Source of the DNA: Alteribacter lacisalsi
GTDB taxonomy: Bacteria; Bacillota; Bacilli; Bacillales; Salisediminibacteriaceae
Assembly: GCF_003226345.1 (NCBI RefSeq)
Contig: NZ_PDOF01000001.1
Location: forward strand, 434,001-498,000
Length of the DNA stretch: 64,000 nt
Direction of reading: 5' to 3'
Shown here: one piece after another, positions 25,114 to 34,459 of the stretch
Numbering within the stretch: the first letter of the stretch is position 1
Layout: each line of letters begins with the position of its first letter
Position numbers and translations under genes: made by a program
The notes under the pieces: model-generated
Database searches by the model: none
What the model saw: the letters and a program-made list of their open reading frames with translations, nothing else
What the model was told of the DNA's origin: nothing

Positions 25114-25150
25114 TTAAGTAATCGATTACGTAATCGATTACTTAAATCAT
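25109..25150 (+). promoter_or_regulatory. 42-bp perfect palindrome, double LacI-type operator
   Basis: All 42 bases are self-complementary. Inside are two copies of the 12-mer GTAATCGATTAC, each itself a palindrome with the central CG expected for LacI proteins, spaced 14 bases apart centre to centre and sharing the middle. It covers the -10 box and transcript start, so binding should block transcription. The adjacent LacI gene is the natural binder, giving self-repression and control of GH32. Confidence 0.8.
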
Positions 25151-25166
25151 AGGGAGTCGTTGCAAA

Positions 25167-26192
25167 GTGAGTGTTAAGAATAATGAAGCAACGCAGATCA
25201 GAATAAAAGACGTGGCATTAAAAGCAGGTGTTTCGACGGCTACCGTTTCTCATGTGATAAATGAGACGCGTTACGTGGCAGAGAAAACCAGAGAAAAAGT
25301 ATTGGACTCAATGAAAGCGCTTAACTACCACCCTAATTCGGTTGCCAGAAGTCTGCGAAGTAATAAAACAAAGATTATTGGTCTGCTTATTCCGGTAAAG
25401 GAAGCAGACACGTCAAATTTTTTCTTTATGTCCATTGCCCACGGAATTGAAAGCAAGTTAAATGAAAGCGGTTACCAGGTGATTCTGAGTAATTCCAAAG
25501 AAGATGAGGCACTGGAGCAGAAGCAGCTGCGAATGTTTGCTTCACAGAACGTGGATGGGATGATCATTGCTTCAGCGGGTCGAAATCAGCAAATGTATCA
25601 TGATATTCTGCCTCCCGGCTGTCCGGTTGTGTTTATTGACCGGAAGCCTGAAGGATATGAAGGTGACTGTGTTTTAGTGGATAATTACCGGGGCACCTAC
25701 GAGGCTGTTACTCATCTGCTGGAAAAAGGGCATCGCGACGTGGGATACATTACAGGTCCCCTCGGCATAACCACAAGTGACGATCGTTTTGAAGGGTATC
25801 AGGACGCCTTGAAAGCAGGAGGGATAAAAACCAGTAGAAAGCTTGTTAAAGAAGGTGTCCCTTCACTGGAGAACGGGAAGCACCTTACAAGGGAACTGCT
25901 GAAAACACCAATGTCCGCCCTTTTTATAGCCAATAACATCATGACAATCGGTGCGATCAGCTGTCTTCAGGAGAATAGAATCAGTATCCCATCAAAGCTT
26001 GCCGTGATCGGCTATGACGATTATGAATGGACGCAGATTACCCAGCCTCCTTTGTCTGTCATTCGGCAGCCTTCAGGGGAGATAGGAAGAAAGGCAGCGG
26101 AAATTCTACTTGCACGAATTGATCAGGGAGGTGAATCTGGAAACAGTGAATATCGACTTCAAACGGAGCTTCTGATCCGGGGATCCAGCTGA
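25167..26192 (+). CDS. LacI-family regulator of the fructan gene
   Basis: The protein has 341 residues from a GTG at 25167 with AGGGAG ten bases upstream. The HTH reads IKDVALKAGVSTATVSHVIN (about residues 12-31), followed by the hinge NSVARSLRSNKT and a sugar-binding domain (GLLIPVKEADTSNFFF, VAVIGYDDYEWTQIT-like end). It is 62 bases upstream of the GH32 gene with no terminator between, so both are likely one unit. The effector is probably a fructan fragment or related sugar (inference). Confidence 0.88.
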   Translation: MSVKNNEATQIRIKDVALKAGVSTATVSHVINETRYVAEKTREKVLDSMKALNYHPNSVARSLRSNKTKIIGLLIPVKEADTSNFFFMSIAHGIESKLNESGYQVILSNSKEDEALEQKQLRMFASQNVDGMIIASAGRNQQMYHDILPPGCPVVFIDRKPEGYEGDCVLVDNYRGTYEAVTHLLEKGHRDVGYITGPLGITTSDDRFEGYQDALKAGGIKTSRKLVKEGVPSLENGKHLTRELLKTPMSALFIANNIMTIGAISCLQENRISIPSKLAVIGYDDYEWTQITQPPLSVIRQPSGEIGRKAAEILLARIDQGGESGNSEYRLQTELLIRGSS

Positions 26193-26254
26193 TTCTTCTG
26201 AAGTAAAAGGCGGAAGGAATTAAATATCCATATTATTCATAAGGAGTGAAATGA

Positions 26255-29200
26255 ATGAAAAGCAGGATGCCTATCGTGAAAAAACGCCAGTCATATTTTT
26301 GTGTTTTTCTTGCAGTTATATTGCTTATGCAGACTGTCTCCTACTCTTTTGCAGGAGAAGCCGGTGCAGAATCAAATAAAGAGGAAGGGCCGGATGATCA
26401 GTACTTAATCGATAATCCCGGTTTTGAAACGGGTGACCTTACCGGATGGGAAGTGGTAGAGGGAGAGGCGTTTTCTGATGCAAGCGTGTCTTCCGACTCA
26501 ACTTACTGGGATGGAATTCCTTTTAATCAGGAAGGTACATATCACCTATGGGGGGCACTGAATGATGGAGATGGCAGAACCGGCATTCTTAAATCATCCG
26601 TTTTTACTCTCGGTGGAACCGGTGAAATTAACTTTTTGATCGGAGGGGGCCATTTACCCGATCAGTATGTGGCGCTTGTCCGGGCGGATGACGGAGAAGA
26701 GCTGATTCGACAGAACAATGAACGATTTAACGATTCAGCAGGTGAGTCCTATCATCGCGTACTATGGGATGCCTCGGAATTCCTTGGTGAAGAATTGCGG
26801 ATCAAAGTAGTAAACGGTTCCACTGGAGGATGGGCGCACATCAATGTGGATGATTTTCAGGTTTACCACAAACCTGGTGGAAGTGATGAAGAACCTCTTC
26901 CTGAAGTTGTTTCCCACTGGAAATTGAACGAAACAGAAGGGGCTCTTGCAGAAGAAGTAGTGAGCGGACAGCAGGATGACGTACATTATGTATTTAACGA
27001 CGCTTCGGACAAACCTTCCACGGATCCGCTTTGGAGTCAGGGAATTTCAGAGGGTTCCCTTTTGTTTGACGGATTTTCGACTTGGATTGAAAGGGACGCA
27101 GCAGACATGAAAGAGCTGAACAGTACGTTCAGCATTGAGGCATGGGTGGCCCCGCGATCTTATGAATGGGGAAACGGTGGCAAACCATCGGCTATTATCA
27201 ATCAGCATGATGCAGCGAAGAATGAAGGTTTTTCCCTTGGAATGGGGCGGCATGGGACCTGGTTGTTTGAAGCCGGACTGAACGGATCCTGGTTTACTGT
27301 GGAAGCAGAAGCGGATATGCAGCTGGAAAAATTTCAGTGGTCACATATCGTAGCTTCGCTGGAGCGGGAATCACGGAAGATGACACTGTTTCTAAACGGG
27401 GAGAAGGCAGGAGAAACGATTATTCCTGTAGAGCCCCGCTTTATGCCGTCAGATGAACCACTCCGAATAGGCAAGCATAATCAGCCTTCTGAAATCAACG
27501 GGGTGTTCACTGCGAACATGTTTAACGGACTGATGGATGAGATCGTTATTCATGGTATGGCATTTGGTGAAACCGAGGCAGCAGAGGCCTACAACTCGTA
27601 CACAGAACATTTTGATAACGGCGAACATCCGGAACCGGAAATGGACTACGACCGGAGCCGCTATGACGGTGACCGTCATCGTCCGCAGTACCACTTTATA
27701 TCGCCCGAACACTGGATGAATGAACCTCATGCGCCATTTTATTTTGAAGGAAAGTATCATATTTTTTACCAGCATAATCCGCACGGACCTTACTGGAATC
27801 AGATTCACTGGGGTCACGCCGTGAGTGATGACATGATTCACTGGGAGGATATGCCGGTTGCTCTGGCACCGGATGGGGGGTCCGTTTCACCGGATGGTGT
27901 GTGGTCCGGTGATGCGGCAATAGCACCTGACGGAAAGCCTGCCCTTTTGTTTACAGCAGGGGATGACAGTAAAACACCGAATCAGATGGTTGGACTGGCC
28001 AGAAGCACGTTCGGGGAAAATGGAGACGTGAATCTTCCAGAATGGCACATGCATGACGAACCTGTCACTGTTCAGGAAGAAGATCTCCACGCGGATGAAG
28101 GGGAAATTATGTTCGGCCAGTTCAGAGACCCTTACGTGTGGGAAGAAGACGGGACATACTACCAGCTCGTAAGTTCCGGAATCAAGGACGAAGGAGAGCA
28201 TGTTGGCGGGACAGCGCTTTTATATACATCAACCGATCTTTACGAATGGACGTATAAAGGACCTTTTTTTACCGGAGATGTACAGAAATATCCGGCTACC
28301 GGGCATGTGTGGGAACTGCCTGTCTTTCTACCTCTGAAGGATGAGGGTGGGGAAGATTCGGGCAAACATGCGTTCTTTATCAACCCGTGGTACGACGGAT
28401 ACAGTGAACACGATGTGAAATATGTCTGGCACTGGATTGGCGAATGGGACCGGGAAGAAAATCGCTTTGTTCCTGATCATGAGGAGCCGAGACTGTTTGA
28501 CTATGGGGAGCACTTCACCGGTCCAAGCGGTTTTGAAGATCACGACGGACGTTCCGTGCTGTTCAGCATTGCGCAGGACCGCCGCTCCGAGCAGGAACAC
28601 TTTGATGCCGGCTGGGCACACAATGCAGGACTTCCCCTCGAGCTGTCGCTGACAGACGAGGGAGAACTGGGAATTGCACCGATCCGTGAACTCGAAGGTC
28701 TGCGTGAACGGAAACTGATTTCGGATCGGAATGTACCAGCCGAACGGCTCAGCCGAAAGTTAAACCGCATTGAGGGAGACCTCCTTGAAATAAAGCTCGA
28801 AGTTGAGAACATTGACGCTGATGTATTTGGACTCACGCTTCGTCAAAGTGAGGACGGGGAAGAAGAGACACTTCTTTACCACCGTTTCGAAGATGACACG
28901 TTCGGTATCGACCGGAACCGTTCAAGCCTCGATCCAGATACAAGAAAAGGGGTTCATGAAGGGGAGCTCTCGCTTGAGGATGGGGTGCTGAACCTCCACG
29001 TATTCCTTGATCGCTCAATGATTGAGGCCTATGCAGATGGAAAGCGGAGCATCACCTCCCGCGTCTATCCGACACTGGATGCCATGGGTGTTGACGTGTG
29101 GACGGAAGGGGGAGATGTCAACATCAGGAAATTCGATATCTGGGAACTTGGTTCTGCCTATGGAGAAACCGTACCGGCAATGAATGCAGATCCAGAACCG

Positions 29201-29827
29201 ATTGTGCCGCATAAGTCCCTCCCTAACCATACATTTCAGACTGGTGATTTAACAGGGTGGGAAATTATTGAAGGTGACGCCTTTCAGAATGCTCACGTGA
29301 CAAATGCAGCCAACTGGGGATGGGGCGGAGATTTTAATCAGGCTCATACCGAAGTAAATCCCAAACATTTTCATTACTGGGGCCACAATGGTGAGCTTGG
29401 AGGAGATAGTTTGACCGGAGAAATGAAATCGCAGAATTTCGTACTTGGTGCAGAAGGGAAAATCGATTTTCTCGTAGCTGGAGGCAATGATCTTGAACGG
29501 CTTTATGTAGCCCTTGTACGCGCATCAGACGGAGAGTATCTGGAAAAAGAAACCGGTCGGAACACGGAACAGTACAGACGTGTTCACTGGGATGCATCCG
29601 ACTATGTCGGTGAAGAACTATATATCAAGGTGGCAGACCAGCATGAAGGCGGTTTTGGTCATATTAATCTGGATGATGTGAATGTCCAGGTGGATCTTCA
29701 GACGGAATTTGACCATGAAGATCTGGTTATCTATTACGGCACCGATCAGAACTGCCGGCCTCGGGGCAAACCGAATCAGCCGGGCCGTCCTGAGCAGCCG
29801 GGGCTGCCGCCCTGCCCGAAAAAATGA
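26255..29827 (+). CDS. Large secreted GH32 fructan enzyme with duplicated flanking modules
   Basis: The protein has 1190 residues with AAGGAGTGA before the ATG. A signal peptide spans about residues 1-34. Residues about 45-210 form a module starting NPGFETGDLTGWEVVEG; a homologous module (TFQTGDLTGWEIIEG) occupies about 990-1150. A LamG-like jelly-roll follows at about 220-450. The GH32 five-blade domain begins with YHFISPEHWMNEPHAP (about 480) and contains FRDPYVWEED and VWELPVFLPL. GH32 normally has Asp in WMNDPNG as nucleophile; here it is Glu. The RDP Asp and the acid/base Glu are kept. The flanking modules recall the CBM38-type inulin-binding repeats of cycloinulooligosaccharide fructanotransferases, so levanase, inulinase or transferase are all possible. 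The Pro/Gly-rich end lacks an anchor. Confidence 0.85.
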   Translation: MKSRMPIVKKRQSYFCVFLAVILLMQTVSYSFAGEAGAESNKEEGPDDQYLIDNPGFETGDLTGWEVVEGEAFSDASVSSDSTYWDGIPFNQEGTYHLWGALNDGDGRTGILKSSVFTLGGTGEINFLIGGGHLPDQYVALVRADDGEELIRQNNERFNDSAGESYHRVLWDASEFLGEELRIKVVNGSTGGWAHINVDDFQVYHKPGGSDEEPLPEVVSHWKLNETEGALAEEVVSGQQDDVHYVFNDASDKPSTDPLWSQGISEGSLLFDGFSTWIERDAADMKELNSTFSIEAWVAPRSYEWGNGGKPSAIINQHDAAKNEGFSLGMGRHGTWLFEAGLNGSWFTVEAEADMQLEKFQWSHIVASLERESRKMTLFLNGEKAGETIIPVEPRFMPSDEPLRIGKHNQPSEINGVFTANMFNGLMDEIVIHGMAFGETEAAEAYNSYTEHFDNGEHPEPEMDYDRSRYDGDRHRPQYHFISPEHWMNEPHAPFYFEGKYHIFYQHNPHGPYWNQIHWGHAVSDDMIHWEDMPVALAPDGGSVSPDGVWSGDAAIAPDGKPALLFTAGDDSKTPNQMVGLARSTFGENGDVNLPEWHMHDEPVTVQEEDLHADEGEIMFGQFRDPYVWEEDGTYYQLVSSGIKDEGEHVGGTALLYTSTDLYEWTYKGPFFTGDVQKYPATGHVWELPVFLPLKDEGGEDSGKHAFFINPWYDGYSEHDVKYVWHWIGEWDREENRFVPDHEEPRLFDYGEHFTGPSGFEDHDGRSVLFSIAQDRRSEQEHFDAGWAHNAGLPLELSLTDEGELGIAPIRELEGLRERKLISDRNVPAERLSRKLNRIEGDLLEIKLEVENIDADVFGLTLRQSEDGEEETLLYHRFEDDTFGIDRNRSSLDPDTRKGVHEGELSLEDGVLNLHVFLDRSMIEAYADGKRSITSRVYPTLDAMGVDVWTEGGDVNIRKFDIWELGSAYGETVPAMNADPEPIVPHKSLPNHTFQTGDLTGWEIIEGDAFQNAHVTNAANWGWGGDFNQAHTEVNPKHFHYWGHNGELGGDSLTGEMKSQNFVLGAEGKIDFLVAGGNDLERLYVALVRASDGEYLEKETGRNTEQYRRVHWDASDYVGEELYIKVADQHEGGFGHINLDDVNVQVDLQTEFDHEDLVIYYGTDQNCRPRGKPNQPGRPEQPGLPPCPKK

Positions 29828-29840
29828 ATGAACGATACAC

Positions 29841-29878
29841 AAAACACCGGAGCTCTTATTGAGATTCCGGTGTTTTTC
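29841..29878 (+). terminator. Terminator after the GH32 gene
   Basis: AAAACACCGG pairs with CCGGTGTTTT over a 16-base loop and is followed by a T-rich tail. Confidence 0.8.
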
Positions 29879-29937
29879 TGTACAGACCGATTCCAGAGAA
29901 AGGTCTCCTCTTCATCAATCATTATCCACCATCCAGT

Positions 29938-32583
29938 TTATTCCTCCCCGTAAAACAGCGTGCGGAGTCTGTCCGGAGGCATCTGCCAGACCGGAGTCTG
30001 GCCGCCATCCTTAAAGAGTGATTGATAGAGTTCCTCTTTTTGAGCGAGGGCTTTTTCAATCGATTCCTCTACTGTGCCCCGGGTGGTGAGCGCATGTATG
30101 GTAACAGGTTTCGTCTGGCCAATCCGATGGACACGGTCGGCTGCCTGGCGGTCCACAGCCGGATTCCACCATCTGTCATAATGAATCACTTCCGAAGCAC
30201 CGGTCATGTTAAGGCCTGTTCCACCGGTACGGATGGACACAAGCAGAACCGGACCGGCTTCTCCCTGGTTAAATCGATCAACCAGTTGAAACCGTTCCTT
30301 CATTTTCATGGATCCGTTCAAAAAACCCGGGGAGAGACAAAAAGCTTCATCAAGCCCCTGCTGAAGAAGATGACCCATTCTCCGGTACTGCGTAAATACT
30401 ACGATTCGTCTTCCCTCACTCAGCAGTTCGTCAATCGTGTTCATAAACAGCTGCCATTTTCCGGAGCGGCCATCCAGTGGACGCCGTTCATCATAATACT
30501 GAGCCGGATGGTTACAGATTTGTTTTAATCGTGTAAGGCCTTTAAAGAAAACGCCTTTTCTTTCTGGAGGAGCTAAAAAGTCCAGTGACTCGGTTGTTTC
30601 TTCCACTACAGCACGGTAAAGCAGATGCTGTTCGCGGGTAAGCTCACAGGACCGGGTCACCTCTTTTTTGTCAGGAATCTGCCAATCCAGCCGCTGACGT
30701 TGCTTGGTCCGCCGCAGAACAAAGGGTTCGATCACTTTTTTGAGTCGTGTTTCCCTGTCACCGGAAAACCGCTTCAAAAACGAAGAGAGCGTACCCAGAT
30801 AGCCCTCTGCAAACCAGTCAAACAGGGCCCAGAGCTCTGCAGGGCGATTTTCCACAGGTGTTCCCGTAACGGCAATTCGGTGGCCTGCGTTCAGCTTTTT
30901 TGCTTCCTTCCACACACGGGTGCGGTTGTTTTTAATCATCTGAGCTTCATCAAATAAAACAGCGGCCCACTCAGCCGTTGAGAAGATGGCATCTTTTACA
31001 AGGATCGGATAGGTGGTCAGCACCACATCACTCTTTTTTAAATCAATTCCGGCCCTGACTGCCGGAGAGCCGTAATACACGGTCACGTCAAGTTCCGGTG
31101 CAAAACGGGCAAGTTCAGTCCGCCAGTTTTCAAGAAGAGAAGTAGGGCAGACGATGAGAACCGGCTGATCTTCAGCCTTGGAAACGTGCTCACTGTAGGC
31201 AATTGCCTGTACCGTTTTCCCGAGTCCCATCTCATCAGCCAGACAGGCACCGAGACCGAGTGACCTCATGGACAGAAGCCATTCAACCCCTTCGATCTGA
31301 TACGGCTTCAACATTGGTTTCCATCTGGAGTGGAGGTTCGGGGAGGTCGTGCTCCGTACCGCTTCGAACCAGTGCGGCGAAACGCTCAGACGGATAGTCT
31401 CGTCATCATCTGCGGAAGATTCATCATTTTCAGTTCCAGGCATGTAAACAATTTCCTGAATCGCCTGGAACAGGCTTGCGTGATGATCATTTTTGATCCG
31501 GTTAATTTCTTTCAGATAGCGCTCCGCTTTTTGAAGATCCCACCGCATCCACCGGTTTTCGAACTGGATAAAGCGGCGCTGCTCTTCCACCCACTCACGG
31601 ATCTGCTCTTCGGAGAGTGTGGTGTGATGATGGGAAAAGAACCAATCTATTTCCGCCCCACGACCTGACGGCGACGGCGAGACTTCACCGGTTAAGCTGA
31701 AGGCCACTGTCCGCTCCCAGCTCTGGGGAACCAGAACCGCGATACCGGCCTGTTCACAAACGGTCTGAAAGTCCTGAAGAAGAGTATAGACAGCTTCGTC
31801 GTCCATGACGAGAACAGGTTCTCGGGAGGAAAAAGGTTCAAGACCTGGAACAGCTGCGAGGCGCTGCACTTTTTCCTTTATTTCCATAACCGGATTATGA
31901 ATAAACGGATGATGTCCGGCAGTGACCTCAGACAGCGTGGCAGTCCGTCTGGTTTTTGTTTCTGTAATCACAATTTCCACCTTCCAGTCGTCTGAGAAAA
32001 GGTCCGGTTCGTGTACCGCAAGGGCGAACTGGAAAGGCCGTTTATCCTCAATGCCGAGCCGGCCCAGGCAGAACTGGTAAAGGTGAAGGGGAAGCTCATA
32101 CGTTTCGCCGGGATCACGAAGTGCGGCTGTCCAGCGCCGGATTCGTTCATCCGGATCGGCAGAGAGGTGCTCCAGGGCTTCTGAAGTGTAACCGGCAAAA
32201 AGAACGTCAGCCGGATTTCCTGTGCAGGCTGCCGAGTCGGGCCAAATGACGGGCAGGTCAGGAAGATCGGCCTGCCAGCTGCCGAAACGGCCGGGCACCG
32301 GGGCCTGCTTTACCTGCAGCGCTTCAGGGTGCTGTCCTGCCAGAAGATCAGCCCTTTCAAAAGGAATGACTGTACCAGTGACCGGCTTTCCATCCATGTC
32401 TTCACCGCTTACAAGCGGAAAAGCGGTGCCGAAAAAGGAAGGTTCATCGTGCCGAAATAAGCGCTGCTTAAACAGGAGCTGATCACTTTTTGCCAAAGGA
32501 CGGCCGTTTCGTTCCAGCCACAGAAAAAAACCGGGTGCTTCCCGGTCAGGAAAGAGGCCCAGACGTTCAACGTTCGTTTTCAA
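29938..32583 (-). CDS. SNF2-family DEAD/DEAH helicase (YwqA-like)
   Basis: The protein has 881 residues. The N-terminal 420 residues contain the SNF2-associated bacterial region; the ATPase core follows with Walker A ADEMGLGKTVQ (about residues 458-468), Walker B LFDEAQMIKN, and helicase motifs TGGTGLNMTG and DRVHRIGQTKPV in the C-terminal lobe. These proteins are double-strand DNA translocases. The start is a TTG at 32581-32583, ten bases after AAAGGAG and 17 bases inside the end of the upstream gene, so the two are translationally coupled. In B. subtilis the homologous gene stands beside a SWIM-domain gene. Confidence 0.87.
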   Translation of the reverse strand: MKTNVERLGLFPDREAPGFFLWLERNGRPLAKSDQLLFKQRLFRHDEPSFFGTAFPLVSGEDMDGKPVTGTVIPFERADLLAGQHPEALQVKQAPVPGRFGSWQADLPDLPVIWPDSAACTGNPADVLFAGYTSEALEHLSADPDERIRRWTAALRDPGETYELPLHLYQFCLGRLGIEDKRPFQFALAVHEPDLFSDDWKVEIVITETKTRRTATLSEVTAGHHPFIHNPVMEIKEKVQRLAAVPGLEPFSSREPVLVMDDEAVYTLLQDFQTVCEQAGIAVLVPQSWERTVAFSLTGEVSPSPSGRGAEIDWFFSHHHTTLSEEQIREWVEEQRRFIQFENRWMRWDLQKAERYLKEINRIKNDHHASLFQAIQEIVYMPGTENDESSADDDETIRLSVSPHWFEAVRSTTSPNLHSRWKPMLKPYQIEGVEWLLSMRSLGLGACLADEMGLGKTVQAIAYSEHVSKAEDQPVLIVCPTSLLENWRTELARFAPELDVTVYYGSPAVRAGIDLKKSDVVLTTYPILVKDAIFSTAEWAAVLFDEAQMIKNNRTRVWKEAKKLNAGHRIAVTGTPVENRPAELWALFDWFAEGYLGTLSSFLKRFSGDRETRLKKVIEPFVLRRTKQRQRLDWQIPDKKEVTRSCELTREQHLLYRAVVEETTESLDFLAPPERKGVFFKGLTRLKQICNHPAQYYDERRPLDGRSGKWQLFMNTIDELLSEGRRIVVFTQYRRMGHLLQQGLDEAFCLSPGFLNGSMKMKERFQLVDRFNQGEAGPVLLVSIRTGGTGLNMTGASEVIHYDRWWNPAVDRQAADRVHRIGQTKPVTIHALTTRGTVEESIEKALAQKEELYQSLFKDGGQTPVWQMPPDRLRTLFYGEE

Positions 32584-33442
32584 AACCGTTCAACTCCTTT
32601 CGAAAAGCAGCATATCGCGCGTACCGTCTGTGCAGAACGGGAAGCCATGCTAAAAAGCGTTCTGTCATTCCGTGACGTGTGCACGACTGTTCAAGAAGCC
32701 CGAGGCAGGTGCGGGCTTCTTTGTAATGAGCGGCAGTGCGCCGCTCGATGAGGCGTTCAATCCATTGAAACAGAAACGGCACAGAGGAGCGGTCCGCAAC
32801 AGAAGTCCGGATCAGCTCTTTTTCGTCTGTACTGCATTTCAGGGGATCCGGTTCATCAGCCAGAAGAGCGGCGAGGCCGTCTTCGTATTCCTTATGAAAC
32901 AAGAGAAGCTGAAACCAGACCCGGCGCGTTCCGGGATGATGGCGGAACCGGCCGAGGTACTCGAGTGCTTCATTTTTTAAGGATTCCTTTTCCGTTTCCG
33001 GAAGAGACGTGTACCAGGTTTTGTACCTTCCGGCGTGGGGTCTTGTCTGCCATCCGGCAAGCCACTGGGAGCCGGATCGTACGGTGTGTGCTTCTCTGAG
33101 CAGCGGTTCCGGCAGCGGAACAGGAATATGATGAGCACACTCGGATCGCAGGTCTTCAAAGAGCGCGCGTTCTCCTAAGCTATTCGGAATGTAAAACGAA
33201 GGACGGGCCGTTTCTTTATCCCAGAGGGAGGTAAGGTGTTTTTTTCTCAGGGGCAGGTAGCGCTTCTCTGTTAAGTCGCGGATCGTGAGCCTGAGCACGT
33301 TCAATGTGTGAAGGGGGTGGTCGGCTGCAATCGGTTCCGGGTTCTCATTTCTGATCAGCTCCCCGCTGATTGTCCTGGCCTGTTCGAGGCAGCGTTGCGG
33401 GTCGATGTTGTGATTGAGCAGTCGTTCGGTCAGACGTGGCAC
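32567..33442 (-). CDS. Partner protein upstream of the SNF2 helicase, no SWIM motif seen
   Basis: The protein has 291 residues from a GTG at 33440-33442 with GGGGGAAA upstream; the frame is open 39 codons further without a ribosome site. It is rich in Arg, Leu and Trp and looks helical, with no membrane segment. By position it takes the place of YwqB, the SWIM zinc-finger partner of YwqA-type helicases, but the CxCx(n)CxH SWIM signature is absent. It may be a shortened YwqB-like protein that kept only the helical part, or an unrelated accessory factor. The 17-base overlap with the helicase gene supports joint function. Confidence 0.65.
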   Translation of the reverse strand: MPRLTERLLNHNIDPQRCLEQARTISGELIRNENPEPIAADHPLHTLNVLRLTIRDLTEKRYLPLRKKHLTSLWDKETARPSFYIPNSLGERALFEDLRSECAHHIPVPLPEPLLREAHTVRSGSQWLAGWQTRPHAGRYKTWYTSLPETEKESLKNEALEYLGRFRHHPGTRRVWFQLLLFHKEYEDGLAALLADEPDPLKCSTDEKELIRTSVADRSSVPFLFQWIERLIERRTAAHYKEARTCLGLLEQSCTRHGMTERFLAWLPVLHRRYARYAAFRKELNGFENER

Positions 33443-33594
33443 GGCTTTTCCCCCATTCAAGTGATTAGTCTTTATTTTACAGGGTTTGGACAAGGCGGAC
33501 AAACAAAAATAATTGAAATTGGACGCGGAAAAGTCATTCTTTTTTCTCTGCCGCGACATAGGATAACAGTAAGAAAATCGAAAGGAGCGTGGTC

Positions 33595-34194
33595 ATGGAA
33601 GATTTTCGGTTCAAGGCCGAGTTTCAGGATCTTTTCGTTCGTATTTCTAAACCGATGCTTAAAACGTTCATTCATAAATTGCTTCAAGCGGATTTTCGCC
33701 TGACGTGGCGTTATGAAGAGGAGACGGTAGAGCTTCTTATAAAAAATGACCAGGGACAAGCGATGATTCCGATTCGAAAGCAGGAAAATGAAGGAACTGC
33801 GATCGTCATGGAGGAGCTGCAGGTGGATCTTGAGGAAGTGGCTATACTTCTGGAAGAGTTGATCACGGAAGGAAAAGGTCGCGGCATTGTAAAAACGGAA
33901 ACTGATGGCTGGATTTATGTGAGCTGCTTTGATAACGGGAAAATTGTATCAGTAATGAAAATTGGTGGAGGTGAAAGGGAAATGAGTTCTTACAGAACGA
34001 TTAGAAGAAGACAAGGTTACAAACGTGAGGTGGATCCTGAAGTGATGGATTATGTACTTGGTGCGGAAATTGATTATTCTCTTATGGAGCTTTTTGAAGC
34101 GATGGAGGCAAATGATGCTGAGAAGTGCGGAGAGTTAAAAGAGAAGCTGAGAACCCTGGCGGAGCAGCGTAACGAACTTCACCAAGAAGACTAA
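33595..34194 (+). CDS. Unrecognised soluble protein, 199 residues
   Basis: The ATG at 33595 follows AAAGGAG by seven bases; a GTG at 33589 is too close. No signal or membrane segment is visible. The first 125 residues look like an alpha/beta domain (MLKTFIHKLLQADFRLTWRY; ELQVDLEEVAILLEELI). A basic linker (RTIRRRQGYKRE) joins it to a helical acidic tail rich in Glu and Met (MELFEAMEANDAEKCGELKE). I do not recognise a family. It is divergent from the SNF2 pair, so a shared control region lies between 33443 and 33594. Confidence 0.75.
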   Translation: MEDFRFKAEFQDLFVRISKPMLKTFIHKLLQADFRLTWRYEEETVELLIKNDQGQAMIPIRKQENEGTAIVMEELQVDLEEVAILLEELITEGKGRGIVKTETDGWIYVSCFDNGKIVSVMKIGGGEREMSSYRTIRRRQGYKREVDPEVMDYVLGAEIDYSLMELFEAMEANDAEKCGELKEKLRTLAEQRNELHQED

Positions 34195-34212
34195 GAGCCG
34201 ACTAGCGATCCT

Positions 34213-34238
34213 GATCCGCTATGCGCGGATTTCTTTTT
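34213..34238 (+). terminator. Terminator after the 199-residue gene
   Basis: ATCCGC (34214-34219) pairs with GCGGAT (34225-34230), followed by TTCTTTTT. Confidence 0.65.
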
Positions 34239-34265
34239 GCCCGCTGACTAGATGAAGAACTGAAC

Positions 34266-34351
34266 ATAGAAAAGGATTGGGGCCCTGATATAAAAATGCG
34301 AGACAGGGCGCGTGAAAAAGACGTGGACAAGCTCCTGAGGGGCTTTTTTTG
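34266..34351 (+). ncRNA. Structured intergenic segment with an orphan terminator
   Basis: After the first terminator a second structured block occurs. GCCCTG and CAGGGC form a stem across about 17 bases near 34283-34312, and AAGCTCC (34329-34335) pairs with GGGGCTT (34339-34345) before a run of T. This terminator serves no visible gene. It may end a small RNA or be a leader attenuator for the PLD gene, although a promoter-like TTGTAT-16-TATAAA lies after it (34384-34411). The assignment is tentative. Confidence 0.35.
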
Positions 34352-34459
34352 TGCGAAGAGGCAATATGGGAATTTCACATTGTATTTACATAATTTCCTT
34401 GTATAAATGTGCTACTATTCAGATAGATGGGAAAAGAGAAAGCCGGGGGGAATTGCAGG

